Virus record (IMG/VR): IMGVR_UViG_3300017748_000179
Span: 1-21,383 of that record
DNA length: 21,383 bases
Reading direction: 5' to 3' (one strand)
DNA from: a virus
A program made the translations under genes and the position numbers. The notes beneath the pieces were generated by a model, which searched no databases, was not told the DNA's origin, and was given only the letters and a program-made list of their open reading frames with translations. This document shows, piece by piece, positions 1-7,207 of this stretch; within the stretch, counting starts at the first letter, position 1; the number at the start of each line of letters is the position of its first letter.

Positions 1-74
1 AACCAGGAGTTATTACGTGGAACGATATAATACCAGGAGCAACAATGGTTTGGACACCAATAAAACCGTACTAA
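1..74 (+). CDS. 3' end of an upstream structural protein (partial)
   Basis: An open frame enters from the left edge (frame starting at base 3) and ends at TAA 72-74, giving a C-terminus PGVITWNDIIPGATMVWTPI-KPY. The peptide holds two short PG-containing units with Trp and Ile, as in repeat-rich tail or appendage proteins. The next gene begins one base after the stop, so this is most likely the end of a co-transcribed virion gene. Only 24 codons are visible, so no family can be assigned. The frame choice rests on tight packing with the next ATG and on codon bias like the neighbours. Confidence 0.6.
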   Translation, partial: PGVITWNDIIPGATMVWTPIKPY

Positions 75-75
75 T

Positions 76-846
76 ATGGCATCAACATTTTCAACAGATT
101 TATCATTAGAACTTGTAGCAACCGGTGAAAAAGCTGGTCTATGGGGATCTATTACAAATACAAATTTACAACTATTACAAACAGCAGCATCAGGTTATGT
201 AGAAGTAACTTTAAGTACAGGTAACACTACATTAGATTTATCTGATGGATCGGCGACCGCGGATGGTAAACATCTTTATATTAAAGTTATAGGAACTTTA
301 TCTGGTAATGCTAGTTTAACAATGCCTGCATCTACAACAGGTGGTAATGCTAACAGAGTATTTTTTGTAGAAGATGGAACTGTTAGAGGAAATGCAACAC
401 AAAGTTTTACAGTAACTTTACTTACTGCAGGTCAAAGTGCAGCAACTCAAGTGCCTCTTCCTGAAGGTGCAAAAGTTTTAGTTTATTCTAGAGGTAGCGT
501 TCCAGCTACAACTTTATCAATGATGGAAAAAGGTTTTACAGAAGTAACAGCAGCTAGCAAAACTGCATACACAGCAGTAGCTGGTGATCAAATTGGTGTA
601 GACACAGTTGCAAACATTGTAACAATAACACTACCAGCATCACCTGCGCAAGGTGATGAAGTAACTATAATGGATGTATCTGCATCTAATGGTTTTGCAA
701 CTAACAAATGTATTGTTGGAAGAGGTGGATCTAATATTCAAGGTTCTGCATCTGATTTAGATTTAACTGCTAACAATCAATGTGTAACACTAATTTTTAC
801 AACTGCTACAAAAGGCTGGCAAATAAAAACCAATAGTACATCATAG
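76..846 (+). CDS. Tail fibre / virion appendage-like structural protein
   Basis: A 256-aa protein rich in Thr, Ser, Ala, Gly and Asn, with no Walker motif or other catalytic signature. The N-terminus (about residues 1-45, with ELVATGEKAGLWGSITNTN) resembles the start of many fibre-like proteins in marine phage genomes. The middle is beta-rich. The C-terminal 90 residues (about 160-250), containing VTITLPASPAQGDEVTI and a terminal TKGWQI, resemble a beta-sandwich module recurrent in marine phage appendage proteins. The start ATG lies one base after the upstream stop and 9 bases before the next gene, inside a virion gene run. I infer a structural role, probably a fibre or decoration that contacts the host; the resemblance is from memory of such proteins, not a search. 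Confidence 0.65.
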   Translation: MASTFSTDLSLELVATGEKAGLWGSITNTNLQLLQTAASGYVEVTLSTGNTTLDLSDGSATADGKHLYIKVIGTLSGNASLTMPASTTGGNANRVFFVEDGTVRGNATQSFTVTLLTAGQSAATQVPLPEGAKVLVYSRGSVPATTLSMMEKGFTEVTAASKTAYTAVAGDQIGVDTVANIVTITLPASPAQGDEVTIMDVSASNGFATNKCIVGRGGSNIQGSASDLDLTANNQCVTLIFTTATKGWQIKTNSTS

Positions 847-855
847 GAGTAAAAA

Positions 856-3105
856 ATGCTTACTCAAATTAAGTTTGCTCCAGGAATTGACAAACAAGAT
901 ACAAGTGTTGGTGCAGAAGGTAGATGGGTTGACTCTGATAATGTTAGATTTAGATATGGCCTACCAGAAAAAGTCGGTGGTTGGCAATCATTACTTAATG
1001 ATTCTATTGTAGGTGTAGCTAGAAAACAACACGCTTTTGTTGATACTGAAGGTAATAGATATGTAGCCCTTGGTACAGATAAATTTTTACTTTTATATTT
1101 TGAAGGACAACTTTTTGATATTACACCTTTTAGATGTAGTAATGCAGGAGTTGTAGATTCTTTAACTAGTTCAACATTAGCTACAAATAGTACATCAGCT
1201 AAAACTTGTACTATTACAACAACAACGGATCACGATTTATCTGTAGGAGATATTATAGAATTATCATCTGTAACCTTACCAAGTGGTACGGGATTAAATG
1301 CAAGTGATTTTGAACTTAAATTATTTCAAGTATTGTCAGTTCCAACTCCTACAACTTTTACAATAGATTCTTTAAATCAAGCAAGTGCCGTAGTATCAAC
1401 AGGTGGTACAATGACGGTTAAAGTTTATGAAACAGTAGGCCCAGCAGCGCAAACATATGGTTATGGTTTTGGTGTTGGAAACTATGGTGGTACAATTACA
1501 GGTGCTTTACAAAACGATTTAGACGGAGCGTTGAGCGCGGATACAAATGGTAATAATGGATCAGCGACACAAATTAGATTAACATCTACAACAGGTTTTC
1601 CAACAGCAGGAACAATAGCTGTTGGCAATGAATTAGTAACTTATACTGGTGTAGCTGGTGTTGAATTAACAGGTATAACTAGAGGTGCATTAGGAACAGC
1701 AACGTTTGGTACATCCAATGGACAAGCCCACAACGATGGTGCTGTTGTTACTAACGCAACAGATTTTTCTGGATTTGGTAGTGCAGTGGAAGCATCATCA
1801 GTGACACTAGAGCCAGGACTTTGGTCATTAAGTAATTTTGGTGAAGTGTTAGTTGCAACAGTAGCTAACGGTAAAACTTTTACTTGGAACGCAGGAATTA
1901 CAGCAAGACTTACAACAAGAGCATCTATGTTAACATCTGGATTTGAAACAAGAATAGATGCAGCAACGGATAGTGGTAATCCCACTGCAACAAGAGTAAC
2001 ACTAATATCACCAACAACACGTCACTTAATTCATCTTGGAACAGAAGTAACTATTGGTACACCCTCATCACAAGATGATATGTTTATAAGATTCTCTGAA
2101 GACGAAAATATAAATAAATATACACCACAAGCAACTAACACAGCTGGTACACAAAGACTACAAGATGGTACAAAAATCATGGGTGGTTTAGTTGCAAAAG
2201 AAAATATTCTAATCTGGACTGACAATGCTTTGTATACAATGAAGTTTGTTGGAGCTCCGTTTACATTTGGATTTGAACAGGTTGGTACAAACTGTGGATT
2301 GATTGGTAAGAATGCAGCAATTGAAATTGATGGTGTTGCTTATTGGATGGGTAATAATGGATTCTTTTCTTTTGATGGTACAGTAAATACTTTACCTTGT
2401 TCTGTTGAAGACTTTGTTTATGATGATGCAGACACTACAAAAGGTCAACAAATAAATGCAGGTATCAATAACCTATTTACAGAAGTAGTATGGTGGTATC
2501 CAACATCTGGATCTGATTTTAATAATAGATATGTAGTTTATAACTACGGTCAAAATAATGCAAAATTGCCTATGGGTAATTGGTACACAGGTACAAATAC
2601 AAATTCAATTAGAACTACTTGGATTGACTCTTTGGTTTATCCAAAACCATATGCAACAGCATACAATAGTTCTAACACTGGTACATTTCCACAAGTAATT
2701 GGTGAAACAGGTTTAGGTCAAACAGTTTTCTTTGAACACGAAATAGGAACTGATCAGGTTAATCCTGATGGTAGTGTAACTACACTTACATCATTTATAC
2801 AATCATTTAGTTTTTCTTTACAAAAAGATCAAAGTGAAGTGTTTTTAGCTATGCGTAGATTTTTACCTAACTTTAAAGTATTAACAGGTAACAATCAAGT
2901 CACACTATCTATAAAAGATTTTCCTGCACAAGATGATATAGAAACTGCATTGAGTCCCTTTACAATTACTTCATCAACTTTAAAAGTTGACACTAGAGCT
3001 AGAGGACGATATGCAAATATAAAAATAGAAAATACAGGTCCTTCAGAATCGTGGAGATTTGGTACGTTTCAAGTAGACCTACAACCAGATGGAAGGAGAG
3101 GATAA
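856..3105 (+). CDS. Large tail protein (nozzle / stabilisation-tube-like)
   Basis: A 749-aa protein with no enzymatic motif. The opening segment (FAPGIDKQDTSVGAEGRWVD, then SDNVRFRYGLPEKVGGW) is a recognisable start of a large tail-tube/nozzle-type protein common in marine podovirus-like genomes. The length is close to the T7 nozzle gp12 (about 790 aa), and a P22 gp10-like role is an alternative. Two insert-like modules stand out: residues about 114-190 (HDLSVGDIIELSS followed by a Thr-rich strand region) and about 235-305 (GTIAVGNELVTYTG with TRGALGT and HNDGAV), both resembling small beta domains inserted into tail proteins. The conserved core resumes after about residue 350 (FIRFSEDENINKYTP; VAYWMGNNGFFSFDG). 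It is preceded by an AGGAG ribosome site and followed by a gene overlapping its stop by one base. Confidence 0.65.
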   Translation: MLTQIKFAPGIDKQDTSVGAEGRWVDSDNVRFRYGLPEKVGGWQSLLNDSIVGVARKQHAFVDTEGNRYVALGTDKFLLLYFEGQLFDITPFRCSNAGVVDSLTSSTLATNSTSAKTCTITTTTDHDLSVGDIIELSSVTLPSGTGLNASDFELKLFQVLSVPTPTTFTIDSLNQASAVVSTGGTMTVKVYETVGPAAQTYGYGFGVGNYGGTITGALQNDLDGALSADTNGNNGSATQIRLTSTTGFPTAGTIAVGNELVTYTGVAGVELTGITRGALGTATFGTSNGQAHNDGAVVTNATDFSGFGSAVEASSVTLEPGLWSLSNFGEVLVATVANGKTFTWNAGITARLTTRASMLTSGFETRIDAATDSGNPTATRVTLISPTTRHLIHLGTEVTIGTPSSQDDMFIRFSEDENINKYTPQATNTAGTQRLQDGTKIMGGLVAKENILIWTDNALYTMKFVGAPFTFGFEQVGTNCGLIGKNAAIEIDGVAYWMGNNGFFSFDGTVNTLPCSVEDFVYDDADTTKGQQINAGINNLFTEVVWWYPTSGSDFNNRYVVYNYGQNNAKLPMGNWYTGTNTNSIRTTWIDSLVYPKPYATAYNSSNTGTFPQVIGETGLGQTVFFEHEIGTDQVNPDGSVTTLTSFIQSFSFSLQKDQSEVFLAMRRFLPNFKVLTGNNQVTLSIKDFPAQDDIETALSPFTITSSTLKVDTRARGRYANIKIENTGPSESWRFGTFQVDLQPDGRRG
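3093..3098 (+). promoter_or_regulatory. Ribosome binding site AAGGAG deciding the 3105 start
   Basis: AAGGAG lies six bases before ATG 3105. This supports 3105 rather than the in-frame upstream ATG at 3051, which would bury 54 bases inside the preceding gene and has no comparable site. Confidence 0.65.
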
Positions 3106-3272
3106 TGACAAAAGTCGTAGTAAGATTACCAGAACCTAAAAAAGAATATAGTGAGGATAATCAAAGACAAATTAACAGAGCATTAACTACAATCATAGAG
3201 CAGTTAAACTCTACATATCTAACACAACAAAAAGAAGATCAAGAACGATTTACTTGGTTAGGATTAGGCTAG
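3105..3272 (+). CDS. Small conserved-type phage protein, 55 aa
   Basis: A 55-aa charged protein starting MTKVVVRLPEPKKEYSEDN and ending FTWLGLG. The body (RQINRALTTIIEQLNSTYLTQQKEDQERF) is probably one long amphipathic helix with coiled-coil character. I chose ATG 3105 because it overlaps the upstream TAA (TAATG) and has a strong ribosome site. Short helical proteins with a WLGLG-type end are familiar from tail regions of marine phage genomes, but I know no function. Its place between the nozzle-like gene and other small virion genes suggests a minor structural or assembly role. Confidence 0.6.
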   Translation: MTKVVVRLPEPKKEYSEDNQRQINRALTTIIEQLNSTYLTQQKEDQERFTWLGLG

Positions 3273-3607
3273 TGGCAAATATATATAAGAACCAAAAACA
3301 AGATTTAACAACTACAGATATTACAACTTTATACACTGTACCTTCTAATTCTAGAGCAATTGTAAAATCTATTTTAGTTTGTGATGATAGTAATAATGGA
3401 AGTACAATTACACTAACACTAACGGATGCATCTGGTGGTGTGTTTGTATTGTTTGATGTAAAATCTATAGCTGGTCACGCAACAGAACAATTATTAACTG
3501 AACCATTAATTTTACAAGAAAGTGAAATATTAAAAGTAACCGCTGCAGATGCAAATAGATTGCACGTTGTAGCATCAATATTAGAAATCAACAGGGAGGA
3601 CAGATAA
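3272..3607 (+). CDS. Small beta-rich virion-type protein, GTG start
   Basis: A 111-aa protein beginning (M/V)ANIYKNQKQDLTTTD. The probable start is GTG 3272, which overlaps the upstream TAG by one base (TAGTG); a TTG at 3254 would add six residues that look non-native. The sequence alternates hydrophobic and Thr/Ser residues (TTLYTVPSNSRAIVKSILVC, STITLTLTDASGG, HVVASILEI), as expected of a compact beta sandwich. Similar proteins occur beside tail genes of marine phages and are usually annotated as structural or hypothetical. A role as a head-tail or tail decoration protein is inference only. Confidence 0.6.
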   Translation: MANIYKNQKQDLTTTDITTLYTVPSNSRAIVKSILVCDDSNNGSTITLTLTDASGGVFVLFDVKSIAGHATEQLLTEPLILQESEILKVTAADANRLHVVASILEINREDR

Positions 3608-3858
3608 TGCCGTTTATAGAAACAGAAGCTTCTGTTAGGTATGAAACAATTAATGGTAAAAGAGTGCCAGTAATTACGCCTAAATGTGAAGTAACACTAA
3701 CCAACACAGAAACAGGCCAAGAATATATGTCAGATGCGGAAGCGTTAGCGGATGTACAAAATCCAAATACAGACACCAAATCAGAGCATATACGAAGGGA
3801 TGTAAATGTGACTGTAGAAGAAATAAAAATAGGCGCTGGATTTAATATCAGCGATTGA
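3607..3858 (+). CDS. Small conserved-type phage protein, 83 aa
   Basis: An 83-aa acidic protein, MPFIETEASVRYETINGKRV at the start, then PVITPKCEVTL, TGQEYMSDAEALADVQNP and HIRRDVNVTVEEIKIGAGF. The ATG overlaps the preceding TAA by one base, and AGGGAGGA sits just upstream, so the start is well supported. No enzyme motif or membrane segment is visible. It is the last gene of the small tail-associated cluster before the internal-protein genes. Function unknown; a minor virion protein or assembly factor is the reasonable guess. Confidence 0.6.
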   Translation: MPFIETEASVRYETINGKRVPVITPKCEVTLTNTETGQEYMSDAEALADVQNPNTDTKSEHIRRDVNVTVEEIKIGAGFNISD

Positions 3859-3891
3859 TTATTAGGAGAAAACCAAGTAAATTAGTAGATT

Positions 3892-4935
3892 ATGGGATTA
3901 TTCAAAAAAGCAAAAAGAGTAGTTAAGAAAATAACTAAACCAATAGCAAAAGTATTAGATAAGGTAATACCTAACGAAATCAAACCTTTCTTACCTTATG
4001 CGGCTGCGTTTACTCCATTTATGTTTGGTCCCTCTTTTGGAACTGGATTTGGTTCAGGTATATTTAAAACTGCTGCTGGTCAACAAATGGCTGCTAGAGC
4101 TTTAGCAGCAGGTGCAGCTAATTTAGGATCACAGTTAGCACAAGAAGGTAGTGAAGGAGATTTTTCTGGATTGTCTACATTGTTAGCGGCAGGCACAGGT
4201 GCATTATCAGCTCCAGGTGCAGGAGATACGTTAAGAGGTGGAATAGCAAAAACTACCGGAAGAGAAGCAGGTATAATGGCTCAATCAGGAATTACACCAG
4301 CAGGTGGAATAGGTGAAGGGTTTTTACAAAGTGCAGAAAATATTGGTAGAGAGGCATTAGCTGGAAGTGCAGATTTTTTAAGTGTGAAACCAGGAAGCGG
4401 AGGCATAGGAGATATCTTAAGACCAGGTGGAACAAAAGCTGGTTTAAATATGGCAACAGCACAAGCTGTTTCAGCTCCATTCACACAAGGATCGGTAGAT
4501 CTTGCTATGGCTACAGCTAGAAAAGCTTTAAAAGATTACGAAGATGAATTAGCAGCTTATGAATTAGAAACAGGAGCAGCACAAACAGCCTCCGATGATG
4601 CTAGAAGAACAGCTATTATTGCTGCAATGACAGCAGGACAACATTCACAAGACATTATTGATGAGACATTATCATTATTAGGATTAAGAAATGGAGGTAT
4701 TGTTTCTTTCAAAGATGGTGGTATAATGAATCTTGGCGGTAAAGAAATGGATATGAGAACCGGAGGTTTTATACCCATAGGTAAAAAAGAAAGAGCAGAC
4801 GATGTCCCTGCAAGATTAAGTAAAAATGAATTTGTAATGACAGCCGATGCTGTAAGGGGAGCAGGCGGTGGAGATGTTAATGAAGGTGCAAAGAGAATGT
4901 ATGAAACAATGAACCGATTAGAGGCAAGAGCATAA
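3892..4935 (+). CDS. Internal virion / ejection-like protein with GG motifs
   Basis: A 347-aa protein. The N-terminus is strongly basic and amphipathic (FKKAKRVVKKITKPIAKVL, residues 4-22), followed by hydrophobic, Gly/Ala-rich stretches (about 32-130), suggesting membrane or core association. The C-terminus carries spaced GG motifs, NGGIVS (267-272), DGGIMN (275-280) and TGGFIP (290-295), then RLSKNEFVMTADAVRGAGGG (308-327), a recognisable ending in marine phage internal proteins. The only ATG is 3892, because an in-frame TAG lies six bases upstream; the nearest good ribosome site (AGGAG, about 3864-3868) is unusually distant. Position before the long ejection protein suggests an internal core protein. 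No catalytic residues recognised. Confidence 0.55.
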   Translation: MGLFKKAKRVVKKITKPIAKVLDKVIPNEIKPFLPYAAAFTPFMFGPSFGTGFGSGIFKTAAGQQMAARALAAGAANLGSQLAQEGSEGDFSGLSTLLAAGTGALSAPGAGDTLRGGIAKTTGREAGIMAQSGITPAGGIGEGFLQSAENIGREALAGSADFLSVKPGSGGIGDILRPGGTKAGLNMATAQAVSAPFTQGSVDLAMATARKALKDYEDELAAYELETGAAQTASDDARRTAIIAAMTAGQHSQDIIDETLSLLGLRNGGIVSFKDGGIMNLGGKEMDMRTGGFIPIGKKERADDVPARLSKNEFVMTADAVRGAGGGDVNEGAKRMYETMNRLEARA

Positions 4936-5678
4936 TGGCTGAAACAGTATCAATAACACGACCGGCACCGGTACTAGAAGCATCACTTACTAATTATCTT
5001 AAAGCATTAGATCCATTAGTAGCACCACAAATTAATACAGCTGCATATGCACCAAAGATTGCAGCAGAATCACAATTACAACAAGATGCGAGAACCGCGG
5101 CTGGTGGATTAAGTTCACTCGTAGGCCCACAAGCTTTTGAGGCTTTTATGTCTCCGTATCAACAACAAGTAATTGATACAACTTTATCAGAATTTGACAG
5201 ACAACAAACTATTGCTGACACGGCGATGAGAGACAGAGCTATACAAGCTGGAGCTTATGGTGGTGGACGAGAAGGTGTACTTGCAGCAGAATCTGCAAGA
5301 GGTGCAGCACAAAGTAGAGCAGGATTACAAGCACAATTATTAGCACAAGGATTTCAACAAGCACAAGCAGCGGCAGCACAAGACTTGGCAGCAAGACAAG
5401 GACTTGGAACTTACCAAACACAATTAGGTCAAGCTGGTCAAGCGCAACAACAAGCAATATTAGATGCAGCAACTGGAGCAGCAAGAGAAGCAGAATTCGA
5501 ACCATTCACTAGATTAGGTTTAGTAGGTCAACAACTTGCACAGGTACAACCTGGTGCATTCCCGACTCAAACAGTCGGATATCAACCACCAGCAGCGCCG
5601 GCTAGTCCATTATCAACAGCATTAGGTGTTGGTACAGGTATAGCTAGTATTGGTTCTAAACTAGGATTATTTGGCTAA
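4935..5678 (+). CDS. Ala/Gln-rich helical internal virion protein (T7 gp14-like position)
   Basis: A 247-aa protein dominated from about residue 60 to 190 by Ala, Gln, Arg and Gly in long helical runs (for example AQLLAQGFQQAQAAAAQDLA). It ends in a Pro-rich linker and a Gly/Ser hydrophobic tail (SPLSTALGVGTGIASIGSKL). The composition and location fit the small internal core protein of T7-like phages (gp14 analogue), which inserts into the outer membrane during ejection, but the match is by position and composition only. The ATG overlaps the previous TAA (TAATG), so translation is probably coupled. The long antisense open frame opposite it is a by-product of the biased codons. Confidence 0.5.
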   Translation: MAETVSITRPAPVLEASLTNYLKALDPLVAPQINTAAYAPKIAAESQLQQDARTAAGGLSSLVGPQAFEAFMSPYQQQVIDTTLSEFDRQQTIADTAMRDRAIQAGAYGGGREGVLAAESARGAAQSRAGLQAQLLAQGFQQAQAAAAQDLAARQGLGTYQTQLGQAGQAQQQAILDAATGAAREAEFEPFTRLGLVGQQLAQVQPGAFPTQTVGYQPPAAPASPLSTALGVGTGIASIGSKLGLFG

Positions 5679-7192
5679 TGAGTAGAATTTTAAGAAGACC
5701 GATGTTTAGAGGTGGGCCAGTAGATAGCTACGGCACGGGGATCGCGACTGGGTTAGCTGATGGTGGTAGAGTTCCATTAGAAAGTGGTGGTGATTTTTTA
5801 AGCACACAAGAAATTATAGATTTAATAGAAGCAGGAAGATCTACTCCTGAATTGTTTGAAATGCTTATAGATAGAGGTTATGGTGGAGTTACAAAAATAG
5901 GTGAAATGGAATATTCATTTAATCCAAATTATACAGATTCAGAACCAAAATTTTATATGGAACAACCAAGAGCAGAACCAGAACGAAATTTTTTAGCTCA
6001 ACCAAACTTTGCAAATGGTGGAATAACTAATAGTCTTGGAATTAGATCACAATATAGAAATGGTGGAGTATCTTATAATCCGTTTAACAAAGCACAAACA
6101 AGTAACTTATTAGGAAGAAATACTTCTAAAGTATTACCTGACATGTCACAATTTGGAGAAAGTAAAATTACAAGTATTTTTAATCCTGTGCAAATTACAC
6201 CACAAGGTTTTCAAAAATCTTCTCCAATGCCTGGAAGTGATGAATTAGCTATGTTAATGAAAAATTTATATCCAGGATCAGCTTATGGTAAACCAATAAG
6301 TGAAGAAGATATTGAAGAGTCTTTAGAACAAGGTCAAATATTCGATAACTATGGAACTGCAAGTTCAATTAGAAGAGGTGAAGGTGAAAAACTTGAACCA
6401 TCTTCTAGAATAGAAGATGGTTTATTTGGTTCAGGTGTATTTGATGAAAGTGACACTTTTAGAGAAAGAAAAGGAGAACCAGGTGAAGAATATGCCTCTA
6501 CATCTCCAGAATTAGAAGCTATAAGACAAGAAAATATAGATAAAATAGACAACTCACCAAAAGAAGTTAAGACACCAAACGTAAATGAAACAGATGAGAC
6601 AGAAGTAACTATGACTGATCTTGAAAAAGCTTTAGGTTTAGACAAAGCTAGACGTAGAGATCTTGGTGATATGTTAGGTAGAGCATCTGCAGCATTTTTA
6701 GGTACAGGTGATGTAAGAGAAGGGTTATCAGAATTTATGGCAGCAGAAGCAAAAGCTGGACCAAGCAGAACTGAAAGAATTAAATCTATTGCAGGACTAG
6801 AAGAATTTAAAGCTAAAAAAGCACAAGAACTTTATGAAGCTAAATTGACTTCAGCATTAAAACAAAAACAAGGAACCAAAGGTTCTTTACAAAAAGACAT
6901 AGAATATTTAGGAACATTATCAGGAGCAGATAGAATAGCAGCTTTAGGTAAATTAGGATACAAAGCACCAAGTTTATCTGCAGCAATTAAAGAATTAAAA
7001 ATAACTGGACAAGCTCCGGATCCAGCAACAATTATAAATTTAGCAACATTATATATAGGTCCTGATTTTCAAGGTGTGGTTGATGTAACAGAAGAAATGT
7101 CTGGAAAAGCTGCAGGAACATATATTACAACTGATGCTACTGCATTAATTATTGTTAACGAACAAGGCAATACGAGACTTCAAAAACTTTAA
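5678..7192 (+). CDS. Internal virion protein candidate with repeated GG boxes
   Basis: A 504-aa hydrophilic protein. The N-terminal 135 residues contain at least four short glycine-pair motifs: RGGPVD (11-16), DGGRVP (28-33), NGGITN (113-118) and NGGVSY (128-133), the same style as in the 347-aa protein two genes upstream. The middle (about 200-310) is acidic and probably disordered. The part after about 315 (MTDLEKALGLDKARRRDLGD onward) is helical with a Lys/Glu/Ala-rich segment around 355-405. No catalytic motif recognised. The ATG overlaps the upstream TAA by one base. It takes the place of the middle internal core protein (gp15-like) between the Ala/Gln-rich protein and the giant protein; that role is inferred from order only. 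Confidence 0.5.
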   Translation: MSRILRRPMFRGGPVDSYGTGIATGLADGGRVPLESGGDFLSTQEIIDLIEAGRSTPELFEMLIDRGYGGVTKIGEMEYSFNPNYTDSEPKFYMEQPRAEPERNFLAQPNFANGGITNSLGIRSQYRNGGVSYNPFNKAQTSNLLGRNTSKVLPDMSQFGESKITSIFNPVQITPQGFQKSSPMPGSDELAMLMKNLYPGSAYGKPISEEDIEESLEQGQIFDNYGTASSIRRGEGEKLEPSSRIEDGLFGSGVFDESDTFRERKGEPGEEYASTSPELEAIRQENIDKIDNSPKEVKTPNVNETDETEVTMTDLEKALGLDKARRRDLGDMLGRASAAFLGTGDVREGLSEFMAAEAKAGPSRTERIKSIAGLEEFKAKKAQELYEAKLTSALKQKQGTKGSLQKDIEYLGTLSGADRIAALGKLGYKAPSLSAAIKELKITGQAPDPATIINLATLYIGPDFQGVVDVTEEMSGKAAGTYITTDATALIIVNEQGNTRLQKL

Positions 7193-7207
7193 TCATAAGG
7201 AGCTCTA

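Noticed and set aside
3051-3104. N-terminal extension of the 55-aa protein
   Set aside because: It would overlap the end of the 749-aa gene by more than 50 bases, while ATG 3105 has a strong ribosome site and the TAATG junction typical of this genome.
5239-5505. 88-codon minus-strand frame extremely rich in Leu and Val
   Set aside because: It is the antisense of Gln/Ala/Arg-rich codons of the 247-aa protein (CAA and GCA read as TTG and TGC/CTT-like runs). There is no ribosome site and the composition is not protein-like.
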